Program-made: the position numbers and the translations under genes | Origin: Liolophura sinensis | Taxonomy: Eukaryota; Mollusca; Polyplacophora; Chitonida; Chitonidae | DNA: 64,000 bases | Direction: 5' to 3' | Assembly: GCF_032854445.1 (NCBI RefSeq) | Contig: NW_027017961.1 | Coordinates: forward strand, 186,001 to 250,000 | Shown: positions 52,708 to 64,000 of the stretch, piece after piece | Layout: each line of letters begins with the position of its first letter | How positions within the stretch are numbered: the stretch's first letter is position 1 | Notes under the pieces: model-generated | Seen by the model: the letters and a program-made list of their open reading frames with translations, nothing else | Databases searched by the model: none | Told to the model about the DNA's origin: nothing

Positions 52708-53602
52708 GAATTATTTTTTGAATAAATCGCTTCCAAACTCTGGTATATTCACCTTAGTTTAACTAAACGCCATCATATCGTATTTATGTTAATTACATGT
52801 AATATTGTAATAGGCATGTTCTTGAGTCAAGTGGCCCTTTGTTAGACTGTTTAGCCTTTCAAAACGGAAACTACAGGTATGCATATTTAAGAGAACTTAA
52901 GTTTGTCCTTTTTTAAAACCATTTTCTTCATTCCTCAATGAAAAATACATGCATTGTTTCGCACCCCTATTTGCAGCGTACTGGCAATGGGCCAAATGTG
53001 TAGAATACGATATCTGTGAAATTAATCTGACTGCAATAAGATCAGAAAATTCGACCCCAGTTCTTTTATGGTTTTCTCTACGGTTCTTCTATATCGGGAC
53101 TAGTCTTGCTGACAATGGTAACTGATGCTGGTCGGCAGGTACACGTACGTTAATGAGATCAATAACTTTGTCTCTTTCTTTCAGGACAAATATGTAACTT
53201 ATTAAACTAACGGTTTTGACAGATAAATGTAACAGCTCTGTGATCTCATCATGTTAGAAATGAAATAAAAAATGCGATATAGACGTACTTGAGCTCCTAA
53301 TATGTTTTTTCCAGAGTGCTTACGGTGGACTTCGTTTGGATTATGTGAGGGTTTTGATAGGTCTGTTATATGTTAATTGTGTATTACTGAAAACTCGCTC
53401 CACTAACATTATATATACAAACATGTATGCTTAAAGCCTTCCTTTCACTAGGAAATAAAATAGCCTGAGTAGGAGCCTTGTCAGGTGGGGTTATGTATGG
53501 GAGGACTAAGGTTTGCCTGAAGTGAAAGACATAGGTACAGTAAATGGCGCAGAGACATACATGTCTTTACAGATAAATGTTATCTGATCGTCAGTTGCAC
53601 AG
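52708..53602. repeat. Spacer left arm, L10 (895 bp)
   Basis: Counterpart of 18782 at offset 33,926. Upstream target-site duplication 53591-53602. Confidence 0.85.
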
Positions 53603-53968
53603 ACCGGCCCGGATAGCACAGTTGGTAGAGCGTCCGCTTCGGGACCGGTAGATCCAGGATCAATCCTTGGTCGAGTCACACCTAAGACTTTAAAAGAGGA
53701 AGTTGTGACTTCCTCGTTTGGCGTTCAGCATGAAGGGGGATAGTGCAACGACTGGTTGACCCGTTTCAGCATAATGGCTCGGGCGGGGCGGCTTACTTGC
53801 CTTCGGTAAGTCGTCTCAGTGATGCAGCACTAAATAAAAGAGCGGTGAAAATCCGTCCTGCAACAAGGAGGCACATTAAACGTGCATGCACCCTAATGAT
53901 TCCTTCGTCGTCATATGACTGAAAAATTGTTGAGTACGACGTTAAACCCCAAGCACTCACTCACTCAC
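53603..53968 (+). mobile_element. tRNA-derived SINE (L10 copy, complete)
   Basis: 366 bp. A box 53614-53625, B-box-like 53657-53666; target-site duplications 53591-53602 and 53969-53980. CAGCATAATGG and CATTAAACGTG, as in L4. Confidence 0.87.
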
Positions 53969-54702
53969 TCAGTTGCACAGCGACATACATGTCTATACAG
54001 AAAAATGCTATCTGATCGCAGTCAGTGTAAAATTCCTGACGGTGTTTACTGTGCAGCAGAGATTCAGGATGGTGCTTACTGTGTAGCAGAGTTTCAGGAT
54101 GGTATTTACTGTGCAGCAGAGATTCAGGATGGTGTTTACGGTGCAACAGAGATTCAGTATGGTGTTAATTGATTTAATCAACGATTCAGGAAAACACAGT
54201 GATCCAGGTTTAGAAGCTGCCTGACTTCAGGTTATATTAATATCTTGAAGTAATGATACTGCGTTGCTTGAAACCATTTAAACATCCGAATTCCACTGAC
54301 TCTGTCAACACGCTGGATGAAAGAATATATTGGAGTGAAATCAGTTAGAGAAACACATGATTTTCTATCGGCCTCACAACGTTTTACATTTTACTTACTT
54401 ATTTAATTTTTGTTTGAGGAGGGCCTCAGTTACCGAGGGGGTCAGCACGCCATCGCCCTCTGTAATCCCACATGGAACACTGGGGTTAGAGCTGATTTCC
54501 TAGCTGGCACCATCTTTTAAGTGCCGATATTGAGAAATGCCTTCTATTTCTTCTCAACGATCAACGGTACAAAAATGCAGTTTGGACCAAATACACGCTA
54601 AAAAGCTCATCTTATCCCCACACATTATCCACACTAAATCTTTCATTTTTCCCCTCAGCTGAAATAGACTAAATCCAGTTAAAGAGACTCGTGTCTTATG
54701 AT
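53969..54702. repeat. Spacer right arm, L10 (734 bp)
   Basis: Counterpart of 20043, with GTGCCGATATTG and GTACAAAAATGCAG. Confidence 0.8.
54041..54160. repeat. 30-bp minisatellite, four units (L10)
   Basis: Units start at 54041, 54071, 54101 and 54131. Confidence 0.9.
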
Positions 54703-57515
54703 AGCATGCTCAGATACAAGATAAACATTGTAAACATTATATTATCACGCTCACTTACAAGGTAAACATTGTAATCATTATAATAGAAAGCTCAGTTACA
54801 AGATGAAAATTGTAATCATAATAGCATGTTCAGTTACAAGATGAATATTGTAATCATTATAATAACATCATCAGTTACAAAATGAACATTGTATTCATTA
54901 TATTAGCACGTTCAATTACAACATGAACATTGTAATCATTATAATAGCATGCTCAGTTACAAGATGAACATTGTAAACAGTATAATAGCGTGCTCATTTA
55001 CAAAATGAACATTGTCATCATTATAATAGCATGCTAAGTTACAAGATGAACATTGTAATCATTATATAAACATCATCAGTTACAAGGTGAACATTGTAAT
55101 CAGTATAAAAGCATGCTCAGTTGCAAAATGAACATTGTAATCATTATAATAGCATGTTCAGTTACAAGGTGAACATTGTAATTATTATAAAAACATGCCC
55201 AGTTACAAGATGAACATTGTAATACTTCTAATAGCATGTTCAGTTACAAGATGAACATTGTAATCATTGTAATAGCATGTTCAGTTACAAAGTAAACATT
55301 GTAATCATTATATTAGCGTCAACGGTTACAAAATCACCATTGTAATCAATATAATAGCATGCTCAGTTACAAAATGAATATTGCAATTATTATATTAGCA
55401 TATGTAGTCACAAGATGAACATTGTAATCATTATTATAGCATATGTAGTTACAAGATGAACATTGTAATCATTATAAAAACATCATCAGTTACAAGGTGA
55501 ACATTGTAATCAGTATACAAGCATGCTCAGTTGCAAAATGGATATTGTGATCATTACATTAGCATATTCACTTACAAGATGAACATTGTAATCATTATAA
55601 TAATGTGCTCAGTTACAAGGTGAACAATGTAATCTTTGTAATAGCATGTTCAGTTACAAAGTGAACATTGTAATCCTTATAATTGCATGTTCAGTTACAA
55701 AGTGAACATTGTAATCATTATAAAAACATCATCAGTTGCAAGGTGAACATTGTAATCAGTATACAAGCATGCTCAGTTGCAAAATGGACATTGTAATCAT
55801 TACAATAGCATATTCAGTTACAAGATGAACATTGTAATCATTATAATAATGCGCTCAGTTACAAGGTGAACCATGTAATCATTGTTATAGCATGTTCAGT
55901 TACAAAGTGAACATTGTAATCCTTATAATTGCATGTTCAGTTACAAGATGAACATTGTAATCATTATAAAAACATAAACAGTTACAAGGTGAACATTGTA
56001 ATCAGTATACAAGCATGCTCAGTTGCAAAATGGACATTGTAATCATTACATTAGCATATTCACTTACAAGATGAACATTGTAATCATTATAATAACATCA
56101 TCAGTTACAACATAAGCATTGTATTCATTATATTAGCTCGTTCACTTACAAGATAAACATTGTAATCATTATAAAAGCATGTTCAGTTACAAGGTGAACA
56201 TAGTAATCATTTTAAAAACATGCTCAGTTGAAAGATGAAGATTGTAATCGACATAATAGCATGTTCAGTTATAAGATGAACATTGTAATCATTATAAAAA
56301 CATCATCAGTTGCAAGGTGAACATTGTAATCAGTATACAAGCATGCTCAGTTGCAAGATAAACATTGTAATCATTACATTAGCATATTCACTTACAAGAT
56401 GAATATTGTAATCATTATAATAACATCATCAGTTACAAAGTAAACATTGTTTTCATTATATTAGCACGTTCAATTACAAGATGAACATTGTAATCATTAT
56501 AAAAGCATGTTCAGTTACAAGGTGAACATTGTAATCTTTATAAAAACATGCTCAGTTACAAGATGAACATTCTAATCATTATAATAGCATGTTCATTTAC
56601 AAGGTGGACATTGTAAGTATAAAAGCATGCTCAGTTGCAAAATGGACATTGTAATCATTACATAAGCATATTTAGTTACAAGATGAATATTGTAATCATT
56701 ATATAAACATCATCAGTTACAAAATGAACATTGTATTCATTATATTAGCACGTTCAATTACAGGATGAACATTGTAATCATTATAATATCATGCTCAGTT
56801 GCAAGATAAAGATTGTAATCGACATAATAGCATGTTCAGTTACAAGATGAACATTGTAATCATTGTAATAGCATGTTCAGTTACAAAGTGAACATTGTAA
56901 TCCTTATAATTGCATGTTCAGTTACAAGATGAACGTTGTAATCATTATAAAAACATCATCAGTTCCTAGGTGAACATTGTAATCAGTATACAAGCATGCT
57001 CAGTTGCAAAATGGACATTGTAATCATTGCAATAGCATATTCAGTTACAAGATGAACATTGCAATCATTATAATAATGTGCTCAGTTACAAGGAGAACAT
57101 TGAAATCATTACAATAGCGTGCTCAGTTACAAGGTGAACATTGTAATCATTATAAAAACATGCCCAGTTACAAGATGAACATTGTAATAATTAAAATAGC
57201 ATGCTCAAATACAAGATGAGCAATGTAATCATTATAATAGCATGCTCAATTACAAGATGAAAATTGTAATTCGTATAATAGCATGCTCAGTTACAACATG
57301 AACATTGTAATCATTATAATAGCATGTTCAGTTACAAGATGAACATTGTAATCAGTATAATAGCATGCTCAGTTACAAAATTAAATTTTTAATTATTACA
57401 CTAGTATGCCCAGTTACAAGATGAACATTGTAATCAGTATAATAGCGTGCTCAGTTACAAGATGAGCAATGTAATCATTATAATAGCATGTTCAGTTACC
57501 AGATGAACATTGTAA
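54703..57515. repeat. 41-bp satellite array 10
   Basis: Counterpart of array 4, equal length (2813 bp), including the local TACAAAATTAAATTTTTAAT variant near its right edge. Confidence 0.95.
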
Positions 57516-58410
57516 GAATTATTTTTAGAATAAATCGCTTCCAAACTCTGGTATATTCACCTTAGTTTAACTAAACGCCATCATATCGTATTTATGTTAA
57601 TTACATGTAATATTGTAATAGGCATGTTCTTAAGTCAAGTGGCCCTTTGTTAGACTGTTTAGCCTTTCAAAACGGAAACTACAGGTATGCACATTTAAGA
57701 GAACTTATGTTTGTCCTTTTTTAAAACCATTTTCTTTATTTCTCAATGAAAAATACATGCATTGTTTCGCACCCCTATTTGCAGCGTTCTGGCAATGGGC
57801 CAAATGTGTAGAATACGATATCTGTGAAATTAATCTGACTGCAATAAAATCAGAAAATTCGACCCCAATTCTTTGATGGTTTTCTCTACGGTTCTTCTAT
57901 ATCGGGACTAGTCTTGCTGACAATGGTAACTGATGCTCGTCGGCAGGTACACGTACGTTAATGAGATCAATAACTTTGTCTCTTTCTTTCAGGACAAATA
58001 TGTAACTTATTAAACTAACGGTTTTGACAGATAAATGTAACAGCTCTGTGATCTCATCATGTTAGAAATGAAATAACAAATGCGATATAGACGTACTTGA
58101 GCTCCTAATATGTTTTTTCCAGAGTGCTTACGGTGGACTTCGTTTGGATTCTGTGAGGGTTTTGATAGGTCTGTTATATGTTAATTGTGTATTACTGAAA
58201 ACTCGCTCCACTAACATTATATATACAAACATGTATGCTTAAAGCCTTCCTTTCACTAGGAAATAAAATAGCCTGAGTAGGAGCCTTGTCAGGTGGGGTT
58301 ATGTATGGGAGGACTAAGGTTTGCCTGAAGTGAAAGACATAGGTACAGTAAATGGCGCAGAGACATACATGTCTTTACAGATAAATGTTATCTGATCGTC
58401 AGTTGCACAG
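57516..58410. repeat. Spacer left arm, L11 (895 bp)
   Basis: Counterpart of 23590; keeps the private GCACATTTAAG. Upstream target-site duplication 58399-58410. Confidence 0.85.
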
Positions 58411-58776
58411 ACCGGCCCGGATAGCACAGTTGGTAGAGCGTCCGCTTCGGGACCGGTAGATCCAGGATCAATCCTTGGTCGAGTCACACCTAAGACTTTA
58501 AAAGAGGAAGTTGTGACTTCCTCGTTTGGCGTTCAGCATGAAGGGGGATAGTGCAACGACTGGTTGACCCGTTTCAGTATAATGGCTCGGGCGGGGCGGC
58601 TTACTTGCCTTCGGTAAGTCATCTCAGTGATGCAGCACTAAATAAAAGAGCGGTGAAAATCCGTCCTGCAACAAGGAGGCACATTAAACGTGCATGCACC
58701 CTAATGATTCCTTCGTCGTCATATGACTGAAAAATTGTTGAGTACGACGTTAAACCCCAAGCACTCACTCACTCAC
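58411..58776 (+). mobile_element. tRNA-derived SINE (L11 copy, complete)
   Basis: 366 bp. A box 58422-58433, B-box-like 58465-58474; target-site duplications 58399-58410 and 58777-58788. Keeps GTAAGTCATCTCAG, as L5. Confidence 0.87.
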
Positions 58777-59510
58777 TCAGTTGCACAGCGACATACATGT
58801 CTATACAGAAAAATGCTATCTGATCGCAGTCAGTGTAAAATTCCTGACGGTGTTTACTGTGCAGCAGAGATTCAGGATGGTGCTTACTGTGTAGCAGAGT
58901 TTCAGGATGGTATTTACTGTGCAGCAGAGATTCAGGATGGTGTTTACGGTGCAACAGAGATTCAGTATGGTGTTAATTGATTTAATCAACGATTCAGGAA
59001 AACACAGTGATCCAGGTTTAGAAGCTGCCTGACTTCAGGTTATATTAATATCTTGAAGTAATGATACTTCGTTGCTTGAAACCATTTAAACATCCGAATT
59101 CCACTGACTCTGTCAACACGCTGGATGAAAGAATATATTGGAGTGAAATCAGTTAGAGAAACACATGATTTTCTATCGGCCTCACAACGTTTTACATTTT
59201 ACTTACTTATTTAATTTTTGTTTGAGGAGGGCCTCAGTTACCGAGGGGGTCAGCACGCCATCGCCCTCTGTAATCCCACATGGAACACTGGGGTTAGAGC
59301 TGATTTCCTAGCTGGCACCATCTTTTAAGTGCCAATATTGAGAAATGCCTTCTATTTCTTCTCAACGATCAACGGTACAAAGATGCAGTTTGGACCAAAT
59401 ACACGCTAAAAAGCTCATCTTATCCCCACACATTATCCACACTAAATCTTTCATTTTTCCCCTCAGCTGAAATAGACTAAATCCAGTTAAAGAGACTCGT
59501 GTCTTATGAT
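58777..59510. repeat. Spacer right arm, L11 (734 bp)
   Basis: Counterpart of 24851, with GATACTTCGTTGC. Confidence 0.8.
58849..58968. repeat. 30-bp minisatellite, four units (L11)
   Basis: Units start at 58849, 58879, 58909 and 58939. Confidence 0.9.
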
Positions 59511-62500
59511 AGCATGCTCAGTTACAAGATAAACATTGTAAACATTATATTATCACGCTCACTTACAAGGTAAACATTGTAATCATTATAATAGAGAGCT
59601 CAGTTACAAGATGAAAATTGTAATCATAATAGCATGTTCAGTTACAAGATGAATATTGTAATCATTATAATAACATCATCAGTTACAAAATGAACATTGT
59701 ATTCATTATATTAGCACGTTCAATTACAACATGAACATTGTAATCATTATAATAGCATGCTCAGTTACAAGATGAACATTGTAAACAGTATAATAGCGTG
59801 CTCATTTACAAAATGAACATTGTCATCATTATAATAGCATGCTAAGTTACAAGATGAACATTGTAATCATTATAAAAACATCATCAGTTACAAGGTGAAC
59901 ATTGTAATCAGTATAAAAGCATGCTCAGTTGCAAAATGAACATTGTAATCATTATAATAGCATGTTCAGTTACAAGGTGAACATTGTAATTATTATAAAA
60001 ACATGCCCAGTTACAAGATTAACATTGTAATACTTCTAATAGCATGTTCAGTTACGAAGTGAACATTGTAATCATTATAATAGCATGCTCAGTTTCAAGA
60101 TAAATATTGTAATCATTATAATATCATTTTCAGTTGCAAGATGAAGATTGTAATCGACATAATAGCATGTTCAGTTACAAGATGAACATTGTAATCATTG
60201 TAATAGCATGTTCAGTTACAAAGTGAACATTGTAATCCTTATAATTGCATGTTCAGTTACAAGATGAACATTGTAATCATGATAAAAACATCATCAGTTG
60301 CAAGGTGAACATTGTAATCAGTATACAAGCATGCTCAGTTGCAAATTGGACATTGTAATCATTACAATAGCATATTCAGTTACAAGTTGAACATTGTAAT
60401 CATTATAATCATGTGCTCAGTTACAAGGTGAACATTGTAATCATTACAATAGCGTGCTCAGTTACAAGATGAACATTGTAATCATTATAAAAACATGCCC
60501 AGTTACAAGATGAACATTGTAATAGTTAAAATAGCATGATCAGTTACGAAGTGAACATTGTAATCATTATAATATCATTTTCAGTTGCAAGATAAACATT
60601 GTAATCATTATAATATCATTTTTAGTTACAAGATAAAGATTGTAATCGACATAATAGCATGTTCAGTTACAAGATGAACATTGTAATCATTGTAATAGCA
60701 TGTTCAGTTACAAAGTAAACATTGTAATCATTATAATAGCGTCAACGGTTACAAAATCACCATTGTAATCAATATAATAGCATGCTCAGTTACAAAATGA
60801 ATATTGCAATTATTATATTAGCATATGTAGTTACAAGATGAACATTGTAATCATTATTATAGCATATGTAGTTACAAGATGAACATTGTAATCATTATAA
60901 AAACATCATCAGTTACAAGGTGAACATTGTAATCAGTATAAAAGCATGCTCAGTTTCAAAATGGATATTGTAATCATTACATTAGCATATTCACTTACAA
61001 GATGAACATTGTAATCATTATAATAATGTGCTCAGTTACAAGGTGAACAATGTAATCTTTGTAATAGCATGTTCAGTTACAAAGTGAACATTGTAATCCT
61101 TATAATTGCATGTTCAGTTACAAAGTGAACATAGTAATTATTATAAAAACATCATCAGTTGCAAGGTGAACATTGTAATCAGTATACAAGCATGCTCAGT
61201 TGCAAAATGGACATTGTAATCATTACAATAGCATATTCAGTTACAAGATGAACATTGTAATCATTATAATTATGCGCTCAGTTACAAGGTGAACAATGTA
61301 ATCATTGTAATAGCATGTTCAGTTACAAAGTGAACATTGTAATCCTTATAATTGCATGTTCAGTTACAAGATGAACATTGTAATCAGTATAAAAACATAA
61401 ACAGTTACAAGGTGAACATTGTAATCAGTATACAAGCATGCTCAGTTGAAAAATGGACATTGTAATCATTACATTAGCATATTCACTTACAAGATGAATA
61501 TTGTAATCATTATAATAACATCATCAGTTACAACATAAGCATTGTATTCATTATATTAGCTCGTTCACTTACAAGATAAACATTGTAATCATTATAAAAG
61601 CATGTTCAGTTACAAGGTGAACATAGTAATCATTTTAAAAACATGCTCAGTTGCAAGATAAAGATTGTAATCGACATAATAGCATGTTCAGTTATAAGAT
61701 GAAGATTGTAATCATTATAAAAACATCATCAGTTGCAAGGTGAACATTGTAATCAGTATACAAGCATGCTCAGTTGCAAGATAAACATTGTAATCATTAC
61801 ATTAGCATATTCACTTACAAGATGAATATTGTAATCATTATAATAACATCATCAGTTACAAAGTAAACATTGTATTCATTATATTAGCACGTTCAATTAC
61901 AAGATGAACATTGTAATCATTATAAAAGCATGTTCAGTTACAAGGTGAACATTGTAATCTTTATAAAAACATGCTCACTTACAAGATGAACATTCTAATC
62001 ATTATAATAGCATGTTCAGTTACAAGGTGGACATTGTAAGTATAAAAGCATGCTCAGTTGCAAAATGGACATTGTAATCATTACATAAGCATATTTAGTT
62101 ACAAGATGAATATTGTAATCATTATAATAACATCATCAGTTACAAAATGAACATTGTATTCATTATATTAGCACGTTCAATTACAAGATGAACATTGTAA
62201 TCATTATAATATCATGCTCAGTTGCAAGATAAAGATTGTAATCGACATAATAGCATGTTCAGTTACAAGATGAACATTGTAATCATTATAAAAACATAAA
62301 CAGTTACAAGGTGAACATTGTAATCAGTATACAAGCATGCTCAGTTGCAAAATGGACATTGTAATCATTACATTAGCATATTCACTTACAAGATGAATAT
62401 TGTAATCATTATAATAACATCATCAGTTACAACATAAGCATTGTATTCATTATATTAGCTCGTTCACTTACAAGATAAACATTGTAATCATTATAAAAGC

Positions 62501-63796
62501 ATGTTCAGTTACAAGGTGAACATAGTAATCATTTTAAAAACATGCTCAGTTGCAAGATGAAGATTGTAATCGACATAATAGCATGTTCAGTTATAAGATG
62601 AAGATTGTAATCATTATAAAAACATCATCAGTTGCAAGGTGAACATTGTAATCAGTATACAAGCATGCTCAGTTGCAAGATAAACATTGTAATCATTACA
62701 TTAGCATATTCACTTACAAGATGAATATTGTAATCATTATAATAACATCATCAGTTACAAAGTAAACATTGTATTCATTATATTAGCACGTTCAATTACA
62801 AGATGAACATTGTAATCATTATAAAAGCATGCTCAGTTACAAGATGAACATTCTAATCATTATAATATCATGTTCAGTTACAAGGTGGACATTGTAAGTA
62901 TAAAAGCATGCTCAGCTGCAAAATGGACATTGTAATCATTACATAAGCATATTTAGTTACAAGATGAATATTGTAATCATTATAATAACAACATCAGTTA
63001 CAAAATGAACATTGTATTCATTATATTAGCACGTTCAATTACAAGATGAACATTGTAATCATTATAATATCATGCTCAGTTGCAAGATAAAGATTGTAAT
63101 CGACATAATAGCATGTTCAGTTACAAGATGAACATTGTAATCATTGTAATAGCATGTTCAGTTACAAAGTGAACATTGTAATCCTTATAATTGCATGTTC
63201 AGTTACAAGATGAACGTTGTAATCATTATAAAAACATCATCAGTTCCTAGGTGAACATTGTAATCAGTATACAAGCATGCTCAGTTGCAAAATGGACATT
63301 GTAATCATTGCAATAGCATATTCAGTTACAAGATGAACATTGCAATCATTATAATAATGTGCTCAGTTACAAGGAGAACATTGAAATCATTACAATAGCG
63401 TGCTCAGTTACAAGGTGGACATTGTAATCATTATAAAAACATGCCCAGTTACAAGATGAACATTGTAATAGTTAAAATAGCATGCTCAAATACAAGATGA
63501 GCAATGTAATCATTATAATAGCATGCTCAATTACAAGATGAAAATTGTAATTCGTATAATAGCATGCTCAGTTACAACATGAACATTGTAATCATTATAA
63601 TAGCATGTTCAGTTACAAGATGAACATTGTAATCAGTATAATAGCATGCTCAGTTACAAAATTAATATTTTAATTATTACACTAGTATGCCCAGTTACAA
63701 GATGAACATTGTAATCAGTATAATAGCGTGCTCAGTTACAAGATGAGCAATGTAATCATTATAATAGCATGTTCAGTTACCAGATGAACATTGTAA
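59511..63796. repeat. 41-bp satellite array 11
   Basis: Counterpart of array 5, equal length (4286 bp). It contains the doubled 22-monomer block (from about 61398 and 62297), with the same single-monomer deletion in the second copy (near 62823). Confidence 0.95.
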
Positions 63797-64000
63797 GAAT
63801 TATTTTTTGAATAAATCGCTTCCAAACTCTGGTATATTCACCTTAGTTTAACTAAACGCCATCATATCGTATTTATGTTAATTACATGTAATATTGTAAT
63901 AGGCATGTTCTTGAGTCAAGTGGCCCTTTGTTAGACTGTTTAGCCTTTCAAAACGGAAACTACAGGTATGCATATTTAAGAGAACTTAAGTTTGTCCTTT
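63797..64000. repeat. Spacer left arm, twelfth spacer (cut by window end)
   Basis: The first 204 bp of a left arm with TTTTTTGAATAAATCG and CTTGAGTCAAG, as expected for the counterpart of S6 (29871 + 33,926). Its SINE and architecture lie beyond the window. Confidence 0.85.

Larger units (their letters stand above)
36181..64000. repeat. Giant repeat unit, copy 2 (partial, cut by window end)
   Basis: This is the second copy of the 33-kb unit, present for about 27.8 kb. It keeps offset 33,232 to copy 1 up to about 51362 and offset 33,926 after about 52056, the change being a 694-bp satellite insertion. It ends inside the left arm of a spacer that corresponds to the one at 29871. Near identity over this length means either very recent tandem amplification or an assembly in which two alleles were placed end to end; the sequence alone cannot decide. 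Confidence 0.85.

Noticed and set aside
1-64000. A new defence or other functional gene system
   Set aside because: No conserved protein frame of useful length exists on either strand; the whole window is explained by satellite, spacer, SINE and minisatellite.

Overview
This window is non-coding, highly repetitive eukaryotic DNA. I see no credible protein gene, no true tRNA or rRNA, and no prokaryotic feature. Its backbone is an AT-rich satellite with a 41-bp monomer. Twelve arrays of it are separated by twelve copies of one non-satellite spacer, the last cut by the window edge. Each complete spacer carries the same tRNA-derived SINE. The SINE body, its conserved central region and its (ACTC)n tail look like the V-SINE / conserved-core SINEs known from molluscs (RUDI or Nin-DC type). 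A marine mollusc, perhaps a gastropod, is therefore the best guess. That taxonomic call comes from memory of the family and was not searched.

Layout. Satellite arrays: 1-1504, 2783-3333, 4504-7339, 9335-18781, 20777-23589, 25585-29870, 31153-33707, 34990-36565, 37736-40571, 42567-52707, 54703-57515 and 59511-63796. Every complete spacer starts with an 895-bp left arm followed by the SINE. Three architectures follow. S spacers (1505, 29871, 33708) have a full SINE and then fall straight back into satellite. T spacers (3334, 36566) have a SINE truncated inside its conserved region and joined to satellite. L spacers (7340, 18782, 23590, 40572, 52708, 57516) have a full SINE and a 734-bp right arm with four 30-bp minisatellite units. 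The order is S-T-L-L-L-S-S-T-L-L-L-(cut).

Higher order. From about 2949 the sequence repeats at a distance of 33,232 bp with very few base differences. After a 694-bp satellite insertion near 51.4-52.05 kb the distance is 33,926 bp. The window thus holds one full copy of a giant unit and most of a second. Nested periods inside it are 4808 bp (two neighbouring L units), 3837 bp (two neighbouring S units), about 899 bp (22 monomers), 571 bp (14 monomers) and 41 bp.

History inferred. A roughly 50-bp tandem duplication existed in the spacer. A SINE inserted once at its junction, leaving a 12-bp target-site duplication. The composite was then amplified. Unequal exchange between satellite arrays later produced the S and T forms, mosaic spacers, multi-monomer higher-order repeats, at least one place where a spacer appears to have been lost (about 12.66 kb and its copy at 45.89 kb), and finally the 33-kb duplication. 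No new functional system is supported. The interest lies in how repeats of several sizes are nested and recombined.
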